The notes: a model not told the origin generated them from the sequence alone. A stretch of 64,000 bases of DNA from Callipepla californica brunnescens (GCA_023055505.1 JALIRH010000002.1:39379733-39443732), one strand, 5' to 3'; shown: positions 35,687 to 49,674, counted from the stretch's first letter. Program-made: numbers and translations.

Positions 35687-38600
35687 CTCCTTTTCTTAAC
35701 GTGTTTCTGTCTCCATCTTCCTTTGTTGCAGATATGTTTTGTGCATGGTTGGAATTTCCCTCAAGAATAAGAGCTGGTCCATCTTGAACGTGGCCTGCCT
35801 GCATGCCTTCCAGCCTTCCCCAGTTCCTAGTTTTGTGTCAGTAAACTGTTCTGATGCCTGTAGTCCTGTTTAGGATGGGTGCAAGCCAATACCTCTGGCA
35901 CAACTCATCTGTCTGGCTGAGAACTTGTTCCTGAAATACTTGTCCAGAAATGGAACTCTAAGCCACAGTTCTCAAGGCCAGATGACATTTTACCTGATAA
36001 ATAGAAAGACTCAAAACATTTAGAGGATTTTCAGGTTTTCTGTATTAAGAACTGTTTGATAGATCTTTTGCAACAAAACTGCCCCAGAGTTTTCTGCAGA
36101 ATAAAAAGAAAATGAAGGACTTTTGACTCTGGATGCTGTGAAGGCCATGTCTTTTGATGTGGAAATGCCAAAGCACAAGTGAAAACTAGATGCATAGTGA
36201 TAATAAGACAACAGTGGACCCAGAGAGCTCTTCAATTGGTTATTTACATGTGTGGTACTCCCCAAATAGCTATTCTGCTTCATATCCTTATGTATATTCT
36301 GAAACAGAGCTCTGCAGGCAAAGTAAGTCTGCAGTCACCCAAAAAGCTTTATAAATGTGCCCTTTTCTGACAGTTGCTGATGCTCTGGAGTGGCAATTCA
36401 TTGTTCTTATTTAATGTTACAGTTGAATACAAACATCTGCCTGTTTTGTGCCTACTCTGAGAAAAGACACATTTATCCATGGAAAAACTGTTGATTACTA
36501 CTTTCTGTTTGTTTAATAACAAAATAAAATCTACAGGCTTGCTAAAGCTGATACGACTGTATATGTGCATGTGTACATCAAACCTATGAATGTCCTCTCA
36601 CGGGCAACAGTTAAGGATTAGTTTTGTAGTTTTATTTGTTCCTTTTCCTTTTTATAAGAAGATACAATGCTTGAACACAAATTTACTCCTGACCAATTCT
36701 TTCACCACTGAAATCAACAGTGAGGGAGGGTTCATTGATCAGCATCACATCGAACCTGATGGAAATTCTAGGTTCCAATTTCAGTGCAGTAAATTCCATG
36801 GTTGAATTCACAGAAACCAACTACGACAGGAAAGCTATGTGTAGAATGATAAAAGCAATAATTGTTAATGTTATTGATGTTAACTGAAGAGGACAATTAA
36901 TACATATTCTTGCAAAGAAGCAATGCAATCCCACTGAGAATGGAGGAAATGTTCTTTGCACATCCCTCCTCGTCCTCTGCAAGACCTTGCCTACCTCTTT
37001 ATACCTGCTCATTGTTTCCTTGCCACAGTACTGACATTTTAGAGGAAACAAAATGGCAGTAACTTTTCTGAGGAGCAGAAAAGTGTGCTTGAGACTTGTA
37101 CAGATTCAAAGAGTGACTAGATATTTACCTGGAAAAGAAATGTGCTGAGTATCAGATCACCTCCATCTCAGAAAGACCTTGAACTGAAATTCACTAAGGG
37201 CTGGGCAAGCTGGAGAGGGGAGAATTCTCTACACTTGCCTTATTCTCTTCCCCAAACATTTCCTAACAGCCACTTCTGGAGATAGGATATTGTGCTAAAT
37301 GGATTTTTGATCTAACCAGCTATGGACATTCTTATGCTGTATAAAATAAGGAATAATAGAGGGTCTGAAATCACCTTTGTACCTCCATTAATTCTCCTGG
37401 TGTTCTTTATCATAATGTGAAAAGGAAAGGAGAAGATGAATAGATTTAGTTGATTTCAACTGGCTTTTAAGTTATGTATTGAACTCATGCTTGAAACATG
37501 ACTTGTGTTACAAATGAAGCATAACCAAATACATAACTGTGACAAATTGATATTAAATGGTCATTGTGAAAAGTGGTGGGAGTGGAATGTGACCTCACCT
37601 TTTTATTAGTTCTTGTAGAAAAGTCTTTATAATTATTTCATACTACAGAAATTCCTGTGAGTCAGCAGTCTGTACCACCTTTTCTCTGATTCACTGTACC
37701 CCTCTCCCCAAATTTTCTGCCACTGGTTGCCATCAGTAGAATTTTTTTTTCAGTAACTACCATTATGAATGTTTGTTAGCATGGCTTGGGCACATGGAAA
37801 TTCAGAAAGAACTTACTAACTTACTTAATTTTAAATGTTTGCTTAATGTAGTATATCATTTTCATCAAAATTTTATTTTAACACAGGAAAAAATAAAGCA
37901 TGCTTAATGTTGATGTCAAAGGTTTAAAGGAAGCAGCATAGTAATCAGAACTGCTCTGGAGTCTGTCACTTCTTGGTCTGCAGCTGTCTGTTGCAAGTGG
38001 TCCTGTTCAAATGAATCAGATTGCTATGGGTGTAAGCTGTTGTTCAGCAAGACCTCAGCTTCTGCTATCCAGCCCAAAGAGATTAAAGCAACCTTCGTTA
38101 TACAGAACTTTGATAGGCAATCTGTGAGAGTGGGTTTTATGACACTCTGCACTTGCACAGGCAGCAGCTTCAGTCTCACTCTTCCCACTCAGCTCATTCA
38201 TAACCAACCTCCTCCTTTTGGAAAGAACAGCTACCCATCTTACAGTAACTGCAGCTCTCAGAGATGCTCTGTCAACGGGCAGCCCACTCCAAGTGTTCAT
38301 TTAACCCGCATGCTTGCTACCTTGGAATCTGCAAGCATCAGTGTGTGTCTGAGTTGCATATGTGCCTGTATCCAATCTTCTGTCTAAGAGGAAAGCAAGC
38401 AAAGTGTCCCCAACAATTGCCCTATTCATTTGCTGTAGTTAATCAGACTGATAATCTTCAGTAATGGTGTTATCTTGTATGATTCTCCTCATATGGTCAA
38501 ATTCGTCCCAAAAGAACCAAAGTTGCTGTGCTGCTTTGGTATCTCTGGGTTCTCACTTCATTTTTTGTATTAAAGAGAGGGGTCCTTAGCTCCCTGGCCC

Positions 38601-40867
38601 ATCACTATTCTTTCAGCAGATATGAGCCTCCTGGTGGCTGTGCAGTTGTGGGAATGCATCACACTGCTGCTGTTGGAGTTGAAGGGCAATCCTATAGATT
38701 TCTGACCTGTAAAATACACAGTAAGTTTCCAGCATTTTTTGTACAAATCTCAACTATGGAAACTAGTTAAGCAGGCTCTAAATGTTAATTGAATTCTATA
38801 TTGACAAGTAACTTATGAATAGGAGACAAATTATTCAGAGGTCTGCCTTCATGTGGAAGGCTTTGTTGACTCCCTATCTGAGTTATCTTCAAGGAATATG
38901 AGAAGTCTGAGTGATTTATAGTGTGAAATTGTTTGCTAACAATAATGCAAGTGATTCTTTAAAACGTCTGTAGATTTTTCTCTTGAGAAGATAAGTGAGA
39001 ATTGTATGTATGTACCTTCATTCGAGGTTCACATTAGATCTGTGATGTGATGAGTTTCAGATATAAAATTTGTGCTCTCAGAAAACTGGTGTGTGAGGGA
39101 CTTGTTATTCAAGTCAAATTTCAGGCACACTTCAGCTTGTTTCCCTTTAAGAGAGCACTTACTGTGAACAGTGTTGAGCATTTGACATAACTGATTCAAG
39201 GACAGTTATCTCTGGGTGGAAGAACTGCATTTTAAACTGTAACGGAAGAATCTTTGCTGTGAACAAAATGTGCTTTTTGGACCATTCAAAAATCTAGATG
39301 CTGTTGGTAGGAAAATGTAATCCTTTAGATTAATACCTGATTTCCTGCTCTAAATCATAGTGTCCTCTGGCTGCCAACTGTCATGGAAATCACTTACACA
39401 ATGTGAGGTGTAAAATGTAGAGAAACTGAATTTTGGCCAAGATTTAGGTCACGTAGCAGGTAATTAAAATGAAGGATGCAACAGTTCTGAGAAACAAAAC
39501 TCTTTAGAGCATTTTTGAGTGTTGGTTGGGCTTTCTTTCCTGGCATTTTATTTTCAGACTGGACAGTGCTCCTTGGTTCAGCAGAAGGCAGGGTGCAGCC
39601 ATCTGTACAACCAGCATTTCTCTGGGGGATTATGCTCCTTAATCCCTTGAAGGACACACATGTATAGGTGTTTCTGAGAAGCAAAATACATACCTGTTTT
39701 GCAGTCAGATTCTCCCTTTTCAGGCTTATGCAACAAAAATTGTTATAGATATACTTCCAGCCTTCCAGTGTGTGGGGTAAGGGTTCAAAGTGACACAATT
39801 CCTAAAGGCATCTTGCTCTGAGCAAGCAGCATTGTCTGATAAGGCCCTCATTCACTATCGTGGCTGATGTTTGTGGACAGCAGTGGCCTAGGGAGGAACT
39901 GAAGATATGAACTTTTCCCAGTGCCTCTTTTGAGACTGTCTTGGTGCACAGTGTGGATCAGGAAGCAATCTGCCCCTCCTGCAGCTAGTAGTACATGCAG
40001 CTGTAGGATGCTTTCTTGGAGATCTTCCCATAAACCTTCCCAAGCAGTGGTTATAGCAAGAGGCATATCACAAAAACACACTGTCCTTGCATCAGTGGTG
40101 CAATCGCTGCCCACATGTCAACTGACTGTGGTGGAGGCCAGGCCCAGGCTGACCCCATGATTCCACCATATGATGCCAGTGAATCCTGGGGCCTACCATG
40201 TTCCCTGCTTACATCTCTCTGCAACCCAGGGGTTGGGCCTCTCCTTAACCCCCTTGGTGCTCACCTTTAGAGGTGTCCTTCATGAAACAGGAGCCTTTTT
40301 TTCCTCAAAGCAGTTACTCCTGACAGAATCTTTGTTTCTGTGCCTCAGCTTTAGAGTAGCCTTGTTCTTGGCATAAACAGATCAGCCTCCCAGGCATGAG
40401 AAATGCACAAAACCTTGCAATTTAGTTACCTTGGTAACATCTGTAAGGAACCACCAGTGCTAAACCACTATTTTTTTCTTGATCTCTTTTATGGCAATGC
40501 ATATTTATTTTTACTTGGCAAAAGTGTGCTTTATGCCCATTGAAGTTGTTCTCCTGAATTTTTTTCCTAACTGATAATCAGGAAAATGTTTCTAACAAGC
40601 AAGGTTAAAGGACTGTAAAAGATGGTATTTGACTCTATAACAGAACTGAGATCTACCATCAAGTAACAAAACTTTTGTTAAGCAAAGCCAAAGTCATGTA
40701 TGTACCATATTACTGTTTCAAAGTAATATAATATTTGATGACATTTATTCATCAAAGGAAATTTCAGTACTTGTATTTCAGAACAGGCAGAAAAGAGCTG
40801 TTTAATTTTTTTCTTTCGCATTGAACAGGCACACATGTGCAAGTTTTAGTTGTCAAACGTTCATCAT

Positions 40868-40890
40868 ACAGAAAAAGAAAGAAAGAAAAG
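40868..40890. repeat. (AAAG)n purine microsatellite
   Basis: Imperfect AAAG units within an all-purine run (AAAAAGAAAGAAAGAAAAGG). Confidence 0.85.
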
Positions 40891-41418
40891 GAAAGAAGAA
40901 TTAAAACAATTGTTAATGACTCCAAGTCTAAGTAAAAGCCTTGCTTTGGACTTCAGCTATTCCTGGTTCAGGCTCCAGACAGATCTGCCTTCCTACTCCA
41001 TCACTCCCATTTAGCCGTCTGGTTCCTCTGCACTGTGAGATCCAAGATTCTCAGCTGCCAGCACACAATGGCTTCCCAATGATCAGATTTAGGTGCTGCA
41101 GAGGAAGCAGTGGCCCCAGCTTTTAGCTGGATCTGTGCATTCTCTGGTAACTGAATTGTTTCTCCCTTTGCTTCCAACCACAGGGAATATCCTGAACTCT
41201 TCAAAGGGAGGAGCATCCACCAATTGGTGCTGATTGATTTAATTAATTAATTTGAATCTGTCACATGTTTAACTGATAACCAAGAAGCCAGTCATCTACT
41301 AACAGTCTGAAATACAAATCAGACAAAGCAAAAGTGTTGCTCTTTTAAATTAACTAGGTTTCTTTTTGATATTTCAGAACTTTTAAAATGATTAGCAAAC
41401 ATAGCTGTTTTCTTAAAA

Positions 41419-41435
41419 TAATAATAATAATAATG
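41419..41435. repeat. (AAT)n microsatellite
   Basis: A short run of AAT units in an AT-rich stretch. Similar (TAA)n runs lie at about 28219-28236 and 60523-60537. Confidence 0.85.
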
Positions 41436-43419
41436 CCCCCTTTTCTGGATACCATTTTCTAGATCTGAATTACACAGTTGTTTATTTGTAAAACTTTATT
41501 TAGAATTTTAATCTTTTTTAATGCATTATTTTTTATTAATGTGTTATTGTTAAGGTCCTGTAAATCATAACTCACAATGCATGGTAGGAAGTTTATTAGG
41601 GATACATTGTGTTGACCTTCTCAAATTATGTCACTTTAATCTTCACTAGACCTGGGTTTTTAAATAAGAATGTTTCTTTGCTATATTTCACATTGTGATG
41701 GTGTCTAGCAGATAAGTTGTATCTATTTAAAAATCTGATTCTAGGAATAGTATTTACCTTTTAGTGTATATACAGTTGTGTTTACAAGAGAGGTAATGTA
41801 AAAACGGTGTATACTGTGAAGTGTATCTTGTTTTTGTTTTTTTTTTTTTTTCATTGCAGCCATGAAATATAAAGCATTTTGTGAAAGTCAGATCTGCTCC
41901 TTAAGTAAAAACATTTAAAACATGGTTTTATTATGTGTTTTAATGAAAAAAGTTTTTTTTTACAGGTTTAAAAACCAAAAAATGTTCATAATGTGGGCCA
42001 AGCCATATACTTTGACTTATATAGTTTGGATGAGTGCAGTAAGCAGAATGCTGATATATGACACCTTGCCTGTAGCTCTCTAAGTACTTAATTGAATTAG
42101 ATCATTACCCATTTATGTAGCATTTTTTTCAGTTTTAAAATTCTAATCTGGGGGTCAGGATACTTGTTTTTTACTATGTTAACTACTGATAGCTAACAGT
42201 TTGATCAGTCATGTAGCTTGAAGTGTGAATGTTTCCAAGCACATCCTTTTAAGTATGCATTGTGGCGTTTTTACCACGTGTATATGAACATTCGTTTCTT
42301 TTCCATGGAAAATGTTTAGAAGGGCCTGATAGCAGCTGTCTTATAAAGGTCCATTTCATCTCATGTCTCCAGTTTCGATCTGTATGAATCCTGATGGCTA
42401 ACTCCTCAGTTTTGATTCCAGCTTCACTGCCTGTGATAAACATAGACTTGTAGGACGCTGGGCTGGGCTTTGCACCATGAGCTAAGCCATATATATTGCC
42501 TAAGTTGCTTGGGAGAACAAGTAAGCAAATAGAAGTCCAAATTCATCCACTGAAAGATAAATTGTTTTCCTAGACAGCCAAAGTACTGCTTAGGAGTAAA
42601 GAGTGGCCAAGAATGTAGAACAGGTGGCAAATCCCATTGCTGACAAACACAGGATATACAAACCCAGATGCATGTAAAAATGTATGTTAAACAGATTTTT
42701 CAGATGTGAAATCTAAGGGCCAACAGCAGCACATCCCAAGTCTCTAGATGTAACTTCCAGGTTGACAATTTAATCATTTATTAAGTGGAATTTTAAAATG
42801 TATTGCAACACAGTGAATGAGCAAAATTGATGAGCACATGGGCAAAACAAAGAGAGGATCTTTACAGTTGGAGTCAACTTTCCCCATGTAACCTCTATTG
42901 CCAGCAGTGAGTACATCAGATATATTTACGTTGTATCTGTGTAAAAGGATGTTTATGGATTTGACATATGCTGCTCTGCACCCTTAAAACCTGAGAACGA
43001 CATTCTCTCTCAATACCATGTGCATCTCTGTTAACTTCAGAAATATGCAAGACTGCAGCAATGAACATGGTATAAGAATAAATAGATCCATAGACATATG
43101 GACAGGCAGATGGTTTGAGGCAGATTTTGTCACTTTGTCCCTAAAAATCCAGTGTGATAGTTCGCTTTTGTGTACACAATGACACTAAGGTGTCAGCCCA
43201 GATCATCTCCCTTAACTTAGTAATATTTTGTGGATTTACATGAAGTTTTTATTTGAAAAAGTAGAGGGGTGTGTGCACACATTTTGCAGAAACGTACTGG
43301 GATTAGGTAACAAACAATTTTATTTCTATTTTGAAAAACATTGTGAAGATGTAAGTTATGTTTGAATTGGATAAAGATGATGATGTCACATATGACTGAA
43401 AATATATATTTTTTAATAG

Positions 43420-43703
43420 ATGATTCAGCTGCAGAGAGTTTTAATGGCAATGAGACCGTGGGACACAGTTCCAATGCTTCAGGGGGAACACACTGCAGGG
43501 AGATGGCAGAAACCAACAGTAATGGCAAAACAAATCTGGAGCAGGATGAGCAGCCTCTGAACCTGAGTGACAGTCCCCTCTCTGCTCAGCTGACTTCAGA
43601 ATACAGACTAGATGATCACAGCAGTAATGGAAAGAACAAATACAAGACTCTCCTAATTTCTGACCTCAAGATGGAACGGGAGGCAAGAGAAAATGGAAGC
43701 AAG
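43420..43703 (+). CDS. NOL4: Internal coding exon of nucleolar protein 4 (NOL4)
   Basis: This 284-bp exon encodes 94 complete codons, and its first two bases (AT) complete a codon begun in an upstream exon. The acceptor AG is at 43418-43419 after a weak T-rich tract, and the donor is AAG|GTAAG with GT at 43704-43705. The frame is open throughout and ends on a codon boundary. Residues 1-12 (DSAAESFNGNET), a PLNLS motif at residues 45-49 (43554-43568), SDSPLSAQLTSEYR at 49-62 and LLISDLKMEREARENGSK at 77-94 match my recollection of the central part of vertebrate NOL4, a poorly characterised nuclear/nucleolar protein expressed mainly in brain and testis. PLNLS resembles the PxDLS class of CtBP-binding motifs, but binding here is inference. 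The paralogue NOL4L differs clearly in this block. The composition is Ser/Asn/Glu-rich and probably disordered. The frame stays open upstream to an ATG at 43362, but that stretch (MNWIKMMM...) looks intronic. Neighbouring NOL4 exons are not recognisable in the window. Confidence 0.88.
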
Positions 43704-43709
43704 GTAAGA
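43704..43709 (+). other. Splice donor of the NOL4 exon
   Basis: The sequence AAG|GTAAGA follows the last lysine codon and matches the vertebrate donor consensus well. Reading through would add RCFHMLQI and then stop, so splicing here is needed for a normal protein. Confidence 0.8.
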
Positions 43710-43901
43710 TGCTTCCACATGCTCCAGATATGAAGTGTGTAGATTAGAAAAGGAAAAGCTGTGTGAGGCCAAACCATTCCCAGATAAGCACTTATGCAAT
43801 GTGTCTGATGTTTGTCACATCATTACCCAAATCTATATACGGATTTGTATGCTCTGTTACACATATATGATGCATACATACATTAAGCGTGTGTGAGTGT
43901 A

Positions 43902-43930
43902 TACGGGTGTATACATATATATATATATAA
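43902..43930. repeat. (AT)n microsatellite in palindromic TATAC context
   Basis: GTATAC motifs are followed by a run of AT units. The run lies about 200 bp after the NOL4 exon donor. Confidence 0.8.
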
Positions 43931-46170
43931 GCATATATAGTGTGTTCACACAAACAAAAATCTATGCACTTCTCCATCAGGCATGAATTTTATCAATTCA
44001 TTTATTGAGAACTGTCTACATTATCCATTTGAGGGATAAAACGTTCTTTAATAAATATACATATGTATATATACTGGGATACACATCTGTATGTATATTT
44101 ATAGATGACCATCTCATTACGTGTATTATGTATCTATAGAATGAATCCGTATAATTGTTAAGTGTGTATGCCCAAATGAATTACTACGTGTGAACTATCA
44201 ACATCTGAAAGGAACTGATTGGGTTCCGTCCTGATTATTTGTGTTATGTGGGCACCTAACCCGAATTAAAGCTGACAGGTTTGCTTTAAGAAGCTGTAAT
44301 CCCCTGAGGGCTTTTCTTTGTAGTTGCCATTATGTGGGTAAGGAGGAATAAGAGTGGTTATATTGTGAATAAAGGCAGATACTATTGACTAGGTAGATAG
44401 CTTGATAGATATTTGTCACGAGGACATACTGTAGGGAGGGTGAAAAAATGTCTTGTATTATAGAAATTAACTGTTGCTCTGCTCTGCTCTTATTGGTGCA
44501 AGTTCCTGTTCTTTTATCTGATAACTCTCAAATGGATTACCTCTTTTTCAGCAGCAATAAGATGTTAGTACTGGATCCAAATGCTATTAATGCTGTCAGT
44601 AGCACACTACAAAATGACCTGACATCATAGGTATGCTTCATACTCCCACATTTTTTGCAGAGCTTTGAAATATGAGGGATGCAAAAAATCACTTTTTCTA
44701 GGCAATCCATAATGGTATTGTACATGAGTGATGCCTGGAGAAGAGCAGTTATTTTCACAAAAGTTTTAACTCCTGTCATCATTGCCTGTGGAGTAAAAAT
44801 GAAAACTTGAAATGGTAATTCAAGTGTCTGTTGTGACGGGTAAAAAAAGGGAGACAAAATAGGAGACTGTTAGTAGTTCTCCCTCTTGGCCGTTCCAGTT
44901 AAGCAAATCATGTATACCCATGTATACTTCTACACCAAATCTTCATGAAAACTTATTTATCAGCATGGAATATTTTTGTTTCTCCAAATTTTAATTTATT
45001 GGAAATGTTCTGAATAACTCGACTCTGGGAGTGTGCATACACTCCAGCACTGGATTTACTCAGTAGTTTGACTACTGCACAGTGAGTTCCAAATTGGCAT
45101 ATATGAATGGTATTTTCATTTGCTTCAGGGCACGCTGTTCCAGTGAACCTTCTTTAAGCCAGTCACCCAAATATTGATAGACACACAGGCTCTTTTGCCT
45201 GAGGTATATTACTGCTTTTGCCATTACTCTTGTACACAAATAAGCTTGGTGAAGGAAGGGAGAAATCTTAATGTAGAACTCATTCACAGCTAAGACAAAA
45301 ATATAACCTAATGTTATTTTCTTTTCAATTTTAATCTGTTTCAACTTAGATGCAAAGAAAAAAGATATCAAAAAGTGTTAAAAATCTGTTTGTAATTGAG
45401 TTGAGATGACAATCAAAGACAACTCATTCTTTGTTACTCTACAAATTTTAAGAGGTCTGAATCATCCCCCACACTGATATACTCTTTCATCACTCACTGT
45501 CATCCTACCCACTCCATCCTGCTAACAATATGCAAATTTGCCTCCCCTTTTTGTCCTAGCAAAACTCATGTTGATTGTTACAGTTCATTTAAATATATGA
45601 TTTATAAAGTATACAGTAAAAGTTATTAAATATGGAGTGAAGACTTCAGGAAGAGCATACCCCTGGAATGAAAAAAATCAGAGGTTTGTAAGCTAACTGT
45701 AGAATTAAAGTGTTTTTGTGGCTGCATTCTTATTTTATAGATGAATTAACTTTTAAATTTAAAAGTAGTTACAGAACAGTTTTAGAAGTAACAAGGATCA
45801 TCAATATATTAGAACAATATGGGCTATATAACACCTCAGTGTTTCATTTGCATACTCACTCACTTCTATGAATCATTACTATTGTTTTACCTTGTGTGGT
45901 ATCTTACATGCTAAAAAGTCAGAGAATGTCTTACAAGCCCTACAGCTAATTAAGGACATCATCTTGCCTTCCCCTGATGATTAAGGATACTTGTCCCACA
46001 CCTCAGAAGAGTGTTCTGGCCATTCCTGAAAGATTCATTTGGAAGAATACAGAAGATCAGGCTCCTAGTTTTTTGCAGTACTCATTGGATGTACTTGGGG
46101 AAGGAGAACAAGGAACCAGCGAGAAATCTATAATCTTTTGCCAAAAAGAAAACAAAATGATAGAAAAAAA

Positions 46171-46191
46171 CAAAACAAAACAAAACAAAAC
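46171..46191. repeat. (CAAAA)4 microsatellite
   Basis: Four tandem CAAAA units preceded by A7. Confidence 0.9.
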
Positions 46192-47884
46192 CGAACCAAG
46201 CACAGTTACTACAGGTAGCACTACAAGTCAGAGAGTATTATAATGTAGTAGGAGACACCTCTCACCTACCCTTTTTACCCAGAGTACATGAAGTACCTGG
46301 GGTGTTTCTTGAAGTCATCTAGAAATTCTCCTGGAATTCTCCTGGAATGAGCAGAACTCTCACAGCTTCTAAATTTCAGCCATTCACAGCTGTACGGCTA
46401 TCAGATGTGATTAGACTTGAGTAATGGTGTCACTGATTGTGATGGGTAAGCAAATGAGTTTATTGTAACCTTCAATCGTCTTTTCGTGAGAAAAATCATC
46501 TGCATTGTTCCTCAAATATCAGATTGATTTGCTGCTTATTATAATGTAAAATTCTTCTGGTATCCTTACGTGGCAAAGAACAGAGAAAAGTTACATGAGA
46601 CCTTAGTGATGAAAATATCTGGTTTCATAATGCAGGATAATATGTATTTTAAATCATTGGGATAGCATTGAAGGAAGTACTGTGTTATGCTTCATCCATT
46701 TTCTGCAACGGCCCCTTCAGCCTCCAGATGACGTTGCTTGCTGAAGATGGCCAAATTTCTGTGAAATCCACAGGCAAAGGAATGGAGCTGAGAAGATCTG
46801 ATGGCTGATGTCTTTCTTACCTGCTCTGTCTGAATCATGTTTTTGGATGCTTCATCATATGCTTTAACTAACTCAAAGCCGCAGTTTCCCTGGTCAACTT
46901 GCAATCATTCGGATCTGACTCTAGTTATAGAGATAACTTACACTGTCACAGAATAAAAATCAAAAGGTTACTAATCTTTAGTGGAAATTTATCAACACAT
47001 TATATCTCCTCCACTGAAGCGTAGATTTTGTATGTGAATTTATTTATTTATTATTGGAAGTCAATAGTTTTCTTAAACTATATTGGAGGTATTTGGTTGT
47101 ACAACACGATTTTCAAGGAGATTTTTTTCACGTGTAATGGTGGACTCCACCACTTGACAACTGAATTCTGATAAATAATTGTGTACATGTTGTGGATATA
47201 AGATCAGAGGAAGCATTTGGAGGAAAAAAATATGGTAATGTTTCCATCATATTTTCTTCACAAATCTGGCAGGTAATAGGCAAATGTTTAATGAAAATGC
47301 TCACTTTTTGGTTGGACTCCTATTTTTAGAATATCCTCCCATTTTAAGCAGTTACATGCTTACACTATGTAGAAAGTTTGCTAGACAGAGTTCTCATTCT
47401 GAAAGAGTGAGAGAATACTGGATGTCAAAGCAGGGACAAGTAACATTTTTCAAGAATCCATGCTCATATAGAAAATAATTGGTGATTAGTAAGAAACGTA
47501 GATTTTTGAGAATCAAGTTTTTTTGTTGGAAATTGATGAATAATTGGAAGTCAGATAACCACATGAACAAATTTTAATTGAACTTTGCAAATTAGCAGAG
47601 CGCATTATTTAACCAGCATTCTAATCAGTCTATTTAGACTTTAAAAACTAATGTTGACAACACTCCCTAAGCAAGAATTACATTTCAGAGGACAGTCTAA
47701 AATTTCTCACTGGATCCTCAGTTGCATGTGTGCTAATCTGTGTGCAGAAAGAGCACATTCTCTTTGCCAAAGAGAGTTTTGCCAAATTGCAACTTTACCT
47801 TAAAATCTTGTCCAAATTGTTTACCATTCACTGAATTTCTTTTTTTACAAAATAAATGTGTTTCAGTAGTATTAGATATATGTA

Positions 47885-48010
47885 TTCATAGATTCATAGA
47901 TTCATAGATTTATTAGGTTGGAAAGGACCTACAAGATTATCTAGTCCAACCATCCTCCCACCACCATCCCTACCCACCAAGCTACTAAATCAAATCCCTT
48001 AGCACCTCCA
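47885..48010 (-). mobile_element. CR1 LINE, short 3' fragment
   Basis: In + orientation it starts with three TTCATAGA repeats, then TTAGGTTGGAAAGGACCTAC, AAGATTATCTAGTCCAACCA and TCAAATCCCTTAGCACCT. It is the reverse complement of the same 3' end seen at 28237 and 61505. Confidence 0.9.
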
Positions 48011-49667
48011 GTATGCATATATGCTTTTATGTATATACGTATGCCTCACATATACGGTTTATTAAGCTTATATTAGAAAAGTGATCCTCCAGTAAAAAAC
48101 AGAATTTCACATCAGTAGGACGTCCTACAGCCATTTAAGATTCTACTGAGATTATAGGAATTTTGTCTAGATTTAGAAATGTATATATCTACAGGGTTGA
48201 ATCTCTCCATTATGGAAAACTTACGAAAGTACTCACCGTTAAATATTCTTTGAATTTAAGTAGTTAAGTGCATTTATAAATTATTTTAGATCATTATGTG
48301 TGAGACTGCCATGTTTAGTTTGACTATGGCGGAATCTCCATAGCAATGAGATTTTTTATTTCTGTTTCTTGTGTTATTGCTTTTTCTACATTGTGCACTG
48401 AATTTCAAAAACTCATTATGTAACATTATCTCTTCTATATCATTTATTTCATAAAATACAGCAAGCTCACACCTTTTTAAATATTTTTTTCCTTCCGCAT
48501 TGGTTTAGAGTAATGCAGTATGGGAAAACAGTTTTTTGAGCTAACTAGCCATACTAATATTGTGCTGTATACCCTACATGCGCTATGATAAACAGCTTAT
48601 CATGTGTATACTGCAAAGGACACCCCTCATGTGAAAAACATCTGTTCTGGAATTTCCCAGATACTGATGCCTAGGAGGTAACAACACACCATGTGTCCAT
48701 TTTGTCCAGATACCTACTAATTGTGGACAGTTGGTTAATGTCTTTTTTTTTTTTTTATGACAGACAAAATCTGTGACAGGAAAATTGAACACCTCCAGGC
48801 TCTCTGCATGTATGGCAGGCCAAATTAATATGAGCTATAATTAGCTTGAGTATGTAACTAGCTGCATGGAGAAGCGTAGAAGATTAATAATTTTTCTCTA
48901 AGTCTGAAAAGAAGAGCAATAGTAAAAAGAAAGAACAATAAATAACAATTGCAGTACACAGTGACCTTTGATTATAATAGCACATTCTAATGTAGATAGC
49001 GTTGTAATTACAGTGGCTTGCAATACTTCAGAGCTTTCGTGTAGTTTCTAAAAGGAAGTCCCTTCTTTCTATGACTCCTTTCATGCTGGACTTTTCAAGT
49101 GATTCTTAGGCTGTTTTTTCTGACGTGATTTAAAGAATCGTTATCATAGACCACCCCCCGGGGCTGTTTGTCCCCAGCTACTGCAGCTTCAAACTGGTAT
49201 TGTAGTGGATGCACTTACAGTGTTGCAGGTTAACCTGGCAGGCTGTCAGTTTTTAGGAAAGATCCTAGTCTAAGAAGGTTTTAAAGACTGTAAGCCTGCA
49301 TAAGTTCACGTATGCCAAAGCATAGATGAGATGTGAAGAGTCATTAGAACTTTCTGCATTCTTCTGTGGGTAAAACTTCAGTCATCTTCAGTAGGTCCTC
49401 CAGTTGAAGCTTCTTGTAACATCTGTTTTATTTTTGGGGGAGGGGTTAAACATGAAAGGAAACACTAACGAAAAATTAAACATTGAAGGAAACATACAGA
49501 ATCAAAGCAATCTGACCTGAAGAAACAAATAACACAAATATACAGGTAAAAATGATGTAGTATGTTGGCACATGAATCCAGCTAGTTCTCAGAAATGCAC
49601 ATAGATTTAGCCACAGTTATATTCCATCTCTGAAGAATAAGGTAGAGTTTCAGCGTGTTTCTTACTT

Positions 49668-49674
<7 letters not shown>

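Larger units (their letters stand above)
28307..43419. other. Long repeat-poor intron-like stretch before the NOL4 exon
   Basis: About 15 kb with no CR1 or LTR copy that I can recognise, only small AT microsatellites and palindromes. Frames of 100-134 codons (38040 on +, 39394-39798 on -) have no recognisable domain. GC-richer patches lie at about 34010-34210 and 39840-40250. A strong acceptor-like tract ends at 41859. Low repeat density fits a regulatory-rich intron. Confidence 0.6.
43710..47884. other. Downstream intron of NOL4, first part
   Basis: Unique AT-rich sequence with small AT and CAAAA repeats. I looked for the next conserved NOL4 exon and did not find it. Confidence 0.6.

Noticed and set aside
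38040..38387. 115-codon + frame, considered as another NOL4 exon
   Set aside because: It does not resemble any part of NOL4 and is overlapped by open frames on both strands.
39394..39798. 134-codon - strand frame
   Set aside because: No domain, no splice or promoter context, and codon content like the surrounding intron.
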